Source of the DNA: Elusimicrobiota bacterium
GTDB lineage: Bacteria; CAYTYR01; UBA6262; DAOVJB01
Length of the DNA: 22,446 nt
Assembly: GCA_030673425.1 (NCBI GenBank)
Contig: DAOVJB010000003.1
Span: 1 to 22,446 of the forward strand
Direction: 5' to 3'
The translations under genes were made by a program, and so were the position numbers. Positions 8,167 through 14,517 of the stretch are shown piece after piece (position 1 is the first letter of the stretch; the number at the start of each line of letters is the position of its first letter). Under the pieces are notes generated by a model, which did not search any database, was not told the DNA's origin, and saw only the letters and a program-made list of their open reading frames with translations.

Positions 8167-9677
8167 TGAAAGGTTCAATAATACCACTTTTTGTAGCTAT
8201 ACCACTCGCAGGAGCTTTTCTGACCTCTTTCATAGGCAAAAAGATAGAAAAGCTACCTGACGGATTGGGGTTGTTTACCTCCTTTATACTGTTTGTTTTA
8301 TCACTTTCAGCAGTTAGGTTATATAATATCCATGGGATTCTAACTTATAGTGTAGGAGGATGGAGGCCGCCAGTAGGTATAGGTATGGTATTAGACGGTC
8401 TTACAGCATTTATGTTGGTAACAGTAAATTTTGTTGCTTTTTGTATTGTGATTTATTCGATAAATTACATGAAAAAATTTACTTCAAAATGGAAATTCTA
8501 TACATTATTTTTCTTGATGCTTGCCGGAATGAATGGTGTTATTATTACTGGTGATATATTTAATCTTTTTGTGTTCCTTGAAATAGCTTCTGTAGCAAGT
8601 TATGCTCTGGTTGCATTTGGAACAGAACGTCATGAACTTGAGGCAGCGTTTAAGTATGCAGTTATGGGAACAGTAGGGTCACTTTTTATTCTTCTTGGCA
8701 TCGCGTTTTTATATGGGTATACCTCTACATTAAATATGGCAGATATGGGAAATATTTTAGCAACCAATGGGATAAATAATATTGTTCTCATGGTGAGTGT
8801 TCTTTTCCTGATGGGATTTGGACTTAAAGCGGCACTTGTTCCTTTCCATGCGTGGTTACCTGATGCACATCCTTCTGCACCTGCACCTATATCAGCTATG
8901 CTTTCAGGGGTTCTCATAAAATCGCTAGGTATCTATGCGATTTGCAGAATATTTTATAATGTGATAGGGATAAATCCTGTTATGTCTTCGATGCTTATGT
9001 TCTTAGGAACACTATCCATGGTAATAGGTGGATTGCTGGCTCTCAGGCAATGGGATCTTAAAAGGCTTCTTGCTTACTCTTCAATAAGCCAGGTAGGCTA
9101 CATTATTCTGGGGATTGGTCTTGGTACGCCACTGGGTATATTAGGCGGATTATTCCACCTCTTTAATCATTCTGTATTTAAATCTTTACTCTTCTTAAAT
9201 TCTGGAGCTATAGAATATTCTACAGGAACAAGAGATTTGCGGGAGATGGGAGGATTAGCTCAAAGGATGCCTGTAACAAGTACGACAGGTTTTGTTGGGG
9301 CTATGTCTATCGCAGGTATACCTCCTTTTAGTGGTTTTTGGAGCAAACTTATTATTATCATTGCAGCAGTACAGGCGGGCAGGTATGGATACGCATTCTT
9401 GGCTGTTTTAGTCACTATATTAACTTTAGCAATGTATATGAAAGTTATAAAATATGCTTTCTTGGGTAACTTGCAAGAGAAATGGAACAAGGTAAAAGAG
9501 ATTCCATTTTTTATGAAGTTATCAATGGGTATATTAGCCTTCGTATGTTTGGTGGTAGGATTGGTGGCAGGAATGGCGTTCCTTACCGGTATGGATCAAA
9601 CTTTTATTCACCGGGCATCAGAGACTCTGTTAGAAGGCACAAGATATGCTGGTATAGTCTTAAAGGAGATAAAGTAA
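8163..9677 (+). CDS. mrpD: MrpD/MnhD-like antiporter subunit (MbhH)
   Basis: A 504-residue, ~14-helix protein of the MrpD/NuoL/NuoN family. Unlike the antiporter-like protein at 5176-6834, it keeps the conserved helix-5 glutamate: Glu140 in DIFNLFVFLEIASVASYALV. Key lysines are Lys222 (GFGLKAALVPFHAWLPD) and Lys253 (SGVLIKSLGIYAICR), with WDLKRLLAYSSISQVGYI and FNHSVFKSLLFL further on. It is expected to conduct protons or exchange Na+/H+ within the complex. Translation starts in an ATGATG; the first ATG overlaps the mrpC stop, and the second (8166) is an alternative start. It is a second antiporter-like subunit, so the complex may have two ion channels. Confidence 0.92.
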   Translation: MMKGSIIPLFVAIPLAGAFLTSFIGKKIEKLPDGLGLFTSFILFVLSLSAVRLYNIHGILTYSVGGWRPPVGIGMVLDGLTAFMLVTVNFVAFCIVIYSINYMKKFTSKWKFYTLFFLMLAGMNGVIITGDIFNLFVFLEIASVASYALVAFGTERHELEAAFKYAVMGTVGSLFILLGIAFLYGYTSTLNMADMGNILATNGINNIVLMVSVLFLMGFGLKAALVPFHAWLPDAHPSAPAPISAMLSGVLIKSLGIYAICRIFYNVIGINPVMSSMLMFLGTLSMVIGGLLALRQWDLKRLLAYSSISQVGYIILGIGLGTPLGILGGLFHLFNHSVFKSLLFLNSGAIEYSTGTRDLREMGGLAQRMPVTSTTGFVGAMSIAGIPPFSGFWSKLIIIIAAVQAGRYGYAFLAVLVTILTLAMYMKVIKYAFLGNLQEKWNKVKEIPFFMKLSMGILAFVCLVVGLVAGMAFLTGMDQTFIHRASETLLEGTRYAGIVLKEIK

Positions 9678-9678
9678 A

Positions 9679-10182
9679 GTGGTAAACAAAAGCAGAATAA
9701 TTTTATTTGTTTTGGGATTTTTAGTCTGGTGCCTTTTGAATTGGGTACCTGACTGGCAGCATCTTCTGGTAGGTGTATTTGTAGCTCTTTTTGTTGCGTT
9801 TATGACCGGAGATTTATTTGTCACAAGACCCCATGTGTTAATACAGCCAAAGCGTTACTGGTATTTTGTCGTACATTATATACCTCTGTTTTTGTGGGAA
9901 TGTTTTAAGGCAAATATTGATGTTGCATATCGTGTATTACATCCCAAGCTGCCGATAAATCCGGGGATTGTCAAAGTAAAAACAGAGTTAAAAATGGATA
10001 CAGCTCTTACGTTTTTAGCCAATTCTATAACCCTTACACCGGGGACATTGAGTGTGGATATCGACAAGGATGATGGTATTTTATATGTGCACTGGATTGA
10101 TGTAAAGAGTAAAGATGTTGAGACTGCTACCAGGATTATTGTTGAACGTTTTGAAAGAATACTTAAGAAGATTTTCGAATAG
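9679..10182 (+). CDS. mrpE: MrpE/MnhE-like subunit (MbhA)
   Basis: A 167-residue protein with two or three N-terminal membrane helices followed by a soluble domain. It carries the MnhE signature NSITLTPGTLSVDI and, ahead of it, the segment from YFVVHYIPLFLWECFKANID through HPKLPINPGIV. In Mrp complexes MrpE is an accessory membrane subunit. The start codon is GTG at 9679, supported by AAAGGAG at about 9662-9667 with roughly 10 bases spacing; it lies 1 base after the mrpD stop. Confidence 0.88.
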   Translation: MVNKSRIILFVLGFLVWCLLNWVPDWQHLLVGVFVALFVAFMTGDLFVTRPHVLIQPKRYWYFVVHYIPLFLWECFKANIDVAYRVLHPKLPINPGIVKVKTELKMDTALTFLANSITLTPGTLSVDIDKDDGILYVHWIDVKSKDVETATRIIVERFERILKKIFE

Positions 10183-10185
10183 GAT

Positions 10186-10554
10186 ATGAAGATGTTTAGA
10201 TGGTTAACAGGAGCAATTATTTTTATAGGCATTATAGCTTTGATTATAATACGGCCTTTGCCTTTTCTTTTTTACCCTGACCTTCCTTATGTAGGTTTTC
10301 TTGGCAGGACTCTTTATATAATTATACTTGCATGTTTTTTATGTCTTTACCGTATATGGAAGGGACCCACAGGTGCTGACAGGATTGTGGCTATAGATAT
10401 TCTTGGTATTATGATTATAGGATTGTGTTCAATATTAACTATTTCAACAGGCAGGTCCTGGTATATTGATATAGGAATAGCATGGGCTCTTCAGAGTTTT
10501 ATAAGTACCCTTGCTCTTTCCAAATACTTGGAAGGAAGAAATTTCGATGAGTAA
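10186..10554 (+). CDS. mrpF: MrpF/MnhF-like subunit (MbhB) with extra N-terminal helix
   Basis: A 122-residue membrane protein. The family block YRIWKGPTGADRIVAIDILG identifies MrpF, a three-helix subunit usually near 90 residues. Here about 30 extra residues precede it (MKMFRWLTGAIIFIGIIALI onward), giving an additional hydrophobic N-terminal helix and a proline-rich loop (RPLPFLFYPDLP). No internal Met with a ribosome-binding site offers a shorter start, so the extension appears real. Its stop overlaps mrpG by 8 bases (ATGAGTAA), the same junction as mbhE/mrpB. Confidence 0.85.
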   Translation: MKMFRWLTGAIIFIGIIALIIIRPLPFLFYPDLPYVGFLGRTLYIIILACFLCLYRIWKGPTGADRIVAIDILGIMIIGLCSILTISTGRSWYIDIGIAWALQSFISTLALSKYLEGRNFDE

Positions 10555-10882
10555 TATTATAGGTCTTATATTTATAACTGTTGGATTAGCTTTTGATGTT
10601 TTTGGATGCATCGGGTTGGTACGGCTTCCTGATGTATATAACCGTCTGCAAGCGGCTACGAAATGTGTTACTTTGGGGACATGCAGTATACTTTTCGGCA
10701 CATTTCTTATAGTTGGATTTACAGCTGCTGGGATGAAAGCACTCTTGTGTATAATATTTCTTATACTGACATCGCCCGTAGCGGCACATGCAATAGCCAG
10801 AGGCGCACATAGAGCTGGCGTAAAACTATGGGATGGTAGTGTTGTAGACAAGTATGCTGAAGATAAAGAAGGGGAAGCATAA
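10547..10882 (+). CDS. mrpG: MrpG/MnhG-like subunit (MbhC)
   Basis: A 111-residue three-helix protein with the MnhG signature GLVRLPDVYNRLQAATKCVT, followed by LGTCSILFGTFLI and LTSPVAAHAIARGAHRAG. It is the last of the Mrp-type subunits here and completes an MrpB-C-D-E-F-G set after the MrpA-C-like protein. The start at ATG 10547 was chosen over the in-frame start at 10511. GGAAGGAAGAA lies just upstream (about 10531-10541), and MSNIIGLIFI begins the first helix as in homologues. It overlaps mrpF by 8 bases. Confidence 0.88.
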   Translation: MSNIIGLIFITVGLAFDVFGCIGLVRLPDVYNRLQAATKCVTLGTCSILFGTFLIVGFTAAGMKALLCIIFLILTSPVAAHAIARGAHRAGVKLWDGSVVDKYAEDKEGEA

Positions 10883-10896
10883 GAAGGGTTAGATTT

Positions 10897-11514
10897 ATGA
10901 AATATCCTAAAATTAGAGAATTAGTAGAGGCAATAAAAGCTGTTATAAAAGGGCCGTATACATCTAAATTTCCTCAAGAACCACATAAACCTCATCCAAA
11001 TTTCAGGGGGCAGCCGAAGTTTAATGACAATAAATGTGTCGGATGTCTTGCGTGCGAAGAGGTCTGTCCTGCTAGTGCTATTGCACATAGAGATATAATT
11101 GATGATAAAGAAAATCCTAAAAGAGTTATGATTCATTATACGGATACCTGCATATTCTGTGGAGAGTGCGAAGCTGCTTGTATTTCTAACCACGAAGGCA
11201 TTAAGTTATCCAACGACTGGGAGCTTTCATTTTTTGATAGGAAAAATGATTCATATGAGACTATCGAAAAAGAATTACAACTCTGTGAAGTATGCGGTGA
11301 AGTAATTGCCTGTAAGGACCATTTAAAGTGGATAGCTACAAAGATTGGGGAATTGGCTTATTCAAATCCTACCTTGTATTTATCTCGCCTAAGGAGCCTT
11401 GGAATAATAGATGAAAATATAATATCCGCGTTAAAAGATCAAGGAAGGTCTGATAGAGTTAAAATACTCTGTGCACGCTGTAGGAGAGAAACCACCCTGA
11501 CTACAAAAGAATAA
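10897..11514 (+). CDS. mbhN: Two-cluster ferredoxin subunit (MbhN/HycF type) with C-terminal CxxC pairs
   Basis: A 205-residue NuoI/HycF/EchF-like subunit. Two 2[4Fe-4S] motifs are clear: Cys47/50/53/57 in CVGCLACEEVCP and Cys85/88/91/95 in CIFCGECEAACI. They carry electrons to the proximal cluster of MbhJ. Beyond the ferredoxin domain a ~100-residue extension holds CEVCGEVIAC (Cys130/133/139) and CARCRRE (Cys192/195). Two CxxC pairs about 60 residues apart could bind zinc or iron. Similar cysteine-containing tails occur in some HycF-like hydrogenase ferredoxins as I recall, but the role here is inferred. It is cytoplasmic, with no membrane segments. It lies 14 bases after mrpG and closes the structural operon. 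Confidence 0.85.
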   Translation: MKYPKIRELVEAIKAVIKGPYTSKFPQEPHKPHPNFRGQPKFNDNKCVGCLACEEVCPASAIAHRDIIDDKENPKRVMIHYTDTCIFCGECEAACISNHEGIKLSNDWELSFFDRKNDSYETIEKELQLCEVCGEVIACKDHLKWIATKIGELAYSNPTLYLSRLRSLGIIDENIISALKDQGRSDRVKILCARCRRETTLTTKE

Positions 11515-11525
11515 ATCCCTATAAT
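11497..11525 (+). promoter_or_regulatory. Possible internal sigma-70-type promoter before maturation genes
   Basis: CTGACT (11497-11502) and a perfect TATAAT (11520-11525) are separated by 17 bases, just ahead of the endopeptidase gene. It overlaps the end of the ferredoxin gene. A transcript would start about 6-8 bases before the ATG at 11539, so the first gene would be nearly leaderless. In AT-rich DNA this could be chance. Confidence 0.3.
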
Positions 11526-11538
11526 CACGAAGAAAAAA

Positions 11539-12000
11539 ATGAAAAACGAACTTAGAAATATAGTTAAAGGTAAAATTGTTATTGTAGGTATCGGGAATAT
11601 ACTTCGCGGGGACGATAGTTTTGGTCCAGTGCTTATAGAAAGATTAAATAATAACGTAAACGCAGTATGTATTGATGCAGGAAGTGCGCCTGAGAATTAC
11701 GCAGGGAAGATTATAAAAGAAAACCCCGGTACCATCTTAATAGTTGATATTGTGCATTTAGATTTAAAACCCGGTGACTGGCAGATTTTAAGAAAAGAAG
11801 ACATAGTAAAAAGCGGCTTCACGACTCATGACTTATCACCTAGTATGTTTATTGAATATATCGAGAGTCAAACTGATGCTGAAATTTATATGTTAGGTAT
11901 TCAACCCCAGAATATTATAATGGGTGAGGAGATGTCAGATATTGTTAAAAATACTCTGGACCAGATAGAAAAATTGATTAAGGAGGCAATCAATGCATGA
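11539..12000 (+). CDS. hycI: Hydrogenase maturation endopeptidase (HycI/HyaD family)
   Basis: A 153-residue protease that trims the C-terminal tail of the hydrogenase large subunit after Ni insertion. Family motifs are GIGNILRGDDSFGP, CIDAGSAPE, IVDIVHL and TTHDLSPS. By comparison with HybD/HycI, the nickel-sensing ligands would be Asp26, Asp70 and His97. SAPEN near residues 49-53 resembles the HycI (group 4) branch. This suits the Arg-type cleavage motif of the large subunit encoded at 3998-5179. The ribosome-binding site is weak (A-rich leader). The stop overlaps hypA by 8 bases, with AAGGAGG for hypA inside the gene. Confidence 0.92.
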   Translation: MKNELRNIVKGKIVIVGIGNILRGDDSFGPVLIERLNNNVNAVCIDAGSAPENYAGKIIKENPGTILIVDIVHLDLKPGDWQILRKEDIVKSGFTTHDLSPSMFIEYIESQTDAEIYMLGIQPQNIIMGEEMSDIVKNTLDQIEKLIKEAINA

Positions 12001-12235
12001 AACACATTTAATAGAGCCTGTAATAAAAGGGATATCGGAACATGCAAAGAAAGAAGGGGCTAAGACTGTATCTAAAGTAAGGTTAAAAATAGGAGAACTT
12101 ACTTGTGTTAAGGAAGATTCATTCAGGGAAACTTTTCAGGTTCTTGCAAAAGGTACAATGCTAGAGAATACAAAGCTTGAAATAATATTCTTCCCTGGTT
12201 CAAGAATAGAGGTTGTATCTTTCGATGTTGAGTAA
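11993..12235 (+). CDS. hypA: HypA-like nickel chaperone lacking the zinc-finger domain
   Basis: An 80-residue protein; HypA is normally about 113-118. The N-terminus MHETHLIEPVI keeps His2 and Glu3 of the nickel site, and VRLKIGELTCVKEDSFRETF is the typical HypA core. The usual zinc domain with two CxxC pairs is absent: after LENTKLEII the sequence goes directly to FPGSRIEVVSFDVE, which resembles the final beta-strand of ordinary HypA. About 40 residues are therefore missing internally. The only cysteine is Cys38. No frameshift is needed to explain this: the frame is continuous, preceded by AAGGAGG (11980-11986), and the next gene starts within its end. It is probably a working but reduced chaperone; loss of function cannot be excluded. 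Confidence 0.85.
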   Translation: MHETHLIEPVIKGISEHAKKEGAKTVSKVRLKIGELTCVKEDSFRETFQVLAKGTMLENTKLEIIFFPGSRIEVVSFDVE

Positions 12236-13307
12236 AACGGTTTTTGCCGCGGGAGCGGATATAAAGAACAGGTTTCTTATTGCTAAAGGTAAGGAATTAT
12301 ACTTTGGACCTGATACAGGGGATTTAGCTGATGCTGCTAATTATGAAACCTTCAAGAAAGAAGTATTCCGTTTACTTAAAAAGGTAAAAACTAAGCCGCA
12401 AATCGTTGTATCTGACCTTCATCCTGACTATTTTTCTGTTAGATTTGCTAAAGAGTATATACACTTATTTGATGAATCTTATAAGTTTATACAGGTTCAA
12501 CACCACCATGCTCATATAGGGAGTGTTCTTGCTGAGACTCATATTAGGAAACCTGTTATAGGGGTTGCTTTTGATGGAACAGGTTTAGGTGTAGATGGGA
12601 ATTTATGGGGCGGGGAGTTTTTTGTAGTCGATAAATGTAAATTCAAACGCTCCGCGCATCTTAAATACAGGATGATGCCTGGAGGGGATAAGGTTGTATA
12701 TGAGCCATGGCGGATGGTATTAAGTATACTTAAAGAAAAAGGAATTCCTTTTCTAAGAAATGTTAAAGGAAAGGATAAAGATTTAATACTGTCAATGATG
12801 TCAAAAAATATAAACTCACCCTTAAGTTCGAGTGCGGGCAGGTTGTTTGATGCTGCGGCTGCACTTATGGGGGTATGTCTATATGCGTCATATGAGGCAG
12901 AAGGGCCTATAAAGCTTGAGTCAATGTGTGATGATAAGATAGAAGAGAGTTACAGATTTAAGACGCTTGGCGAAGATGGATGCTATATAATTGACACAGA
13001 ACCGGTATTCTGGGGGATAATCAAAGATTTGACTAAATCGAGAAGAAAGAGTATTATAGCAACTAAATTTCATAATTCTATGGTTGAAATTATTACTAGT
13101 ACCACCAAAAAGTTGTCTGGAGAGAGTGGAATAAAAGACATTGTTTTAAGCGGAGGTGTGTTTCAAAACAACTTCTTGAAGAAAAAGGTAATTAAGATAT
13201 TATCTTCTTCAGGATTTAATGTATTGACTAATATCAAAACTTCAGTTGGGGATTTTAATATATCATTGGGGCAATATTATGTGTCTTGCTGTACCAGCAA
13301 AAGTTAA
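12225..13307 (+). CDS. hypF: HypF C-terminal (Kae1-like) carbamoyltransferase domain as a stand-alone protein
   Basis: A 360-residue protein matching only the C-terminal half of HypF (~750 residues). The acylphosphatase, zinc-finger and YrdC-like domains are absent. The Kae1-like domain appears intact: AAGADIKNRF at the start, LHPDYFS, the metal site QHHHAHIGSVLAE, FDGTGLGVDGNLWGGEFF, EPWRM, SAGRLFDAAAALMG and LSGGVFQNNFL. In HypF this domain moves a carbamoyl group from carbamoyl-adenylate to the C-terminal cysteine of HypE, a step toward the CN ligands of the NiFe site. The ATG at 12225 lies in the hypA stop (11-base overlap) with GAGGT upstream. The activating half must come from another gene, or carbamoyl-adenylate from another enzyme (inference). 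The end overlaps hypC by 29 bases. Confidence 0.88.
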   Translation: MLSKTVFAAGADIKNRFLIAKGKELYFGPDTGDLADAANYETFKKEVFRLLKKVKTKPQIVVSDLHPDYFSVRFAKEYIHLFDESYKFIQVQHHHAHIGSVLAETHIRKPVIGVAFDGTGLGVDGNLWGGEFFVVDKCKFKRSAHLKYRMMPGGDKVVYEPWRMVLSILKEKGIPFLRNVKGKDKDLILSMMSKNINSPLSSSAGRLFDAAAALMGVCLYASYEAEGPIKLESMCDDKIEESYRFKTLGEDGCYIIDTEPVFWGIIKDLTKSRRKSIIATKFHNSMVEIITSTTKKLSGESGIKDIVLSGGVFQNNFLKKKVIKILSSSGFNVLTNIKTSVGDFNISLGQYYVSCCTSKS

Positions 13308-13512
13308 AAGTATAGAAAAGAATATGGCTGTTGTAGATTTTGGTGGCGTCTATAAGAGAATTTCACTTGGAATCTTAAGCGACGTGAAGCAGAATGATTA
13401 TGTGCTTGTTCATGCTGGGTTTGCTATAGGCAAGGTAAAACAGAAGGAGGCAGAGGATACATTAAAAGTCTTAAAAGAACTGAAGGATGTATTAAAGGAT
13501 GAAAGAAGATAA
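13279..13512 (+). CDS. hypC: HypC hydrogenase assembly chaperone
   Basis: A 77-residue chaperone beginning MCLAVPAKV, with the essential Cys2 that carries the Fe(CN)2CO group together with HypD. DYVLVHAGFAIGKV is the second family signature. The start at ATG 13279 is fixed by the need for Cys2. GGGG at 13267-13271 is a weak ribosome-binding site. The in-frame upstream start at 13246 would bury the cysteine inside the protein. The gene overlaps hypF by 29 bases and hypD by 14, so the three are probably coupled. HypC also escorts the large-subunit precursor until the endopeptidase acts. Confidence 0.95.
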   Translation: MCLAVPAKVKSIEKNMAVVDFGGVYKRISLGILSDVKQNDYVLVHAGFAIGKVKQKEAEDTLKVLKELKDVLKDERR

Positions 13513-14515
13513 GATAAAATTAATGGAGGTATGCGGAACCCATACCATGGCAATAGCAAGGGCGGGTATAAAGAAGCTTCTGCCTTCCGAAATAGAACTT
13601 ATATCAGGTCCGGGTTGTCCTGTTTGTGTGACTTCTCAAGCTGATATTGATAGAGCCATAGAAATATCTCGTATAGATAATGTAATTATAACTACATTCG
13701 GTGATATGATGAGAGTTCCGGGAACCAAGACGAGTTTTGAAGATATGAAAAGAGACGGAGCAGATATTCGGGTGGTTTATTCTCCTCTTGATGCGCTTAC
13801 TATATCAGAAGACAATCCTCAAAAGAGGGTAGTCTTTATGGGGGTAGGTTTTGAGACTACTTCTCCGACGGTAGCAGCGACTATAATTGAGGCAAGAAAA
13901 AGAGGGCTTAGAAATTTCTTTGTACTTTCAAATTTTAAGGTTCTTTTTCCAGCGCTTGAGGCTCTAGCTGGTTCCAGTAAACTTAAAGTAGACGGTTTTA
14001 TATGTCCTGGACATGTCAGTGTTGTTACAGGGACTATTCCTTATGCAAAAATTGCAAGTCATTACAAGAAACCATGTGTTATAACAGGTTTTGATGAGAT
14101 TGATATAGTAAAAGGCATAAAGCGTTTGGTTGAGCAGATAAAAAGCCATAGATGCACAACAGAGATTGAATATAGAAGAGCGGTCACAGAAGATGGAAAT
14201 ATTGAAGCTAGACGTGTTTTAGATTCGGTGTTTGATGTAAAAGATTCCCATTGGAGAGGATTAGGGATGATTAAGGAGAGCGGTCTGAAACTTAAGAATA
14301 AGTATAGACAATTCGATGCTGAAAAAGAATTTAAGGTAAAACTTCCCAAAGCAATTTTACCAAAGGGATGCATTTGTGGCGAGGTACTTCAAGGTATAAA
14401 AGGTCCCCGGGATTGCAAGTTGTTTGGTAAAGTATGTACTCCCAGGAAGCCTGTTGGTCCCTGCATGGTTTCTTCAGAAGGAACGTGTGCAGCATATTAT
14501 AGATACGGAGAATAA
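13499..14515 (+). CDS. hypD: HypD, Fe(CN)2CO assembly scaffold
   Basis: A 338-residue iron-sulfur protein. Conserved blocks: MEVCGTHTMA (Cys12), ISGPGCPVCVT (Cys40, Cys43), TTFGDMMRVPG, FMGVGFETTSPT, FICPGHVS, and a cysteine-rich C-terminus around CICGEVLQG, CKLFGKVCTP and EGTCAAYYRY that holds the [4Fe-4S] cluster. HypD together with HypC assembles the Fe(CN)2CO unit using CN from HypE. It is slightly shorter at the N-terminus than most HypD proteins, which carry about 15-20 more residues before the CGTHT motif. The ATG at 13499 overlaps hypC by 14 bases. All key cysteines appear present. Confidence 0.95.
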   Translation: MKEDKIKLMEVCGTHTMAIARAGIKKLLPSEIELISGPGCPVCVTSQADIDRAIEISRIDNVIITTFGDMMRVPGTKTSFEDMKRDGADIRVVYSPLDALTISEDNPQKRVVFMGVGFETTSPTVAATIIEARKRGLRNFFVLSNFKVLFPALEALAGSSKLKVDGFICPGHVSVVTGTIPYAKIASHYKKPCVITGFDEIDIVKGIKRLVEQIKSHRCTTEIEYRRAVTEDGNIEARRVLDSVFDVKDSHWRGLGMIKESGLKLKNKYRQFDAEKEFKVKLPKAILPKGCICGEVLQGIKGPRDCKLFGKVCTPRKPVGPCMVSSEGTCAAYYRYGE

Positions 14516-14517
14516 GA

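Noticed and set aside
2114-11514. Reading the cluster as respiratory complex I
   Set aside because: The NuoD-like protein has both nickel-binding CxxC motifs, the NuoB-like protein has the hydrogenase CxxC, and Mrp B/E/F/G subunits are present; complex I would have none of these.
12213-12224. TTG start for hypF at 12213
   Set aside because: The ATG at 12225 has a better-spaced GAGGT upstream and starts exactly at the Kae1-like domain; TTG would add four residues with no homology.
11993-12235. hypA as a frameshifted or broken gene
   Set aside because: The frame continues smoothly to a C-terminal strand like that of normal HypA, and no zinc-finger cysteines are visible in other frames; an in-frame deletion explains it better.
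13246-13278. Upstream start for hypC
   Set aside because: HypC needs Cys directly after the initiator Met, which fixes the start at 13279.
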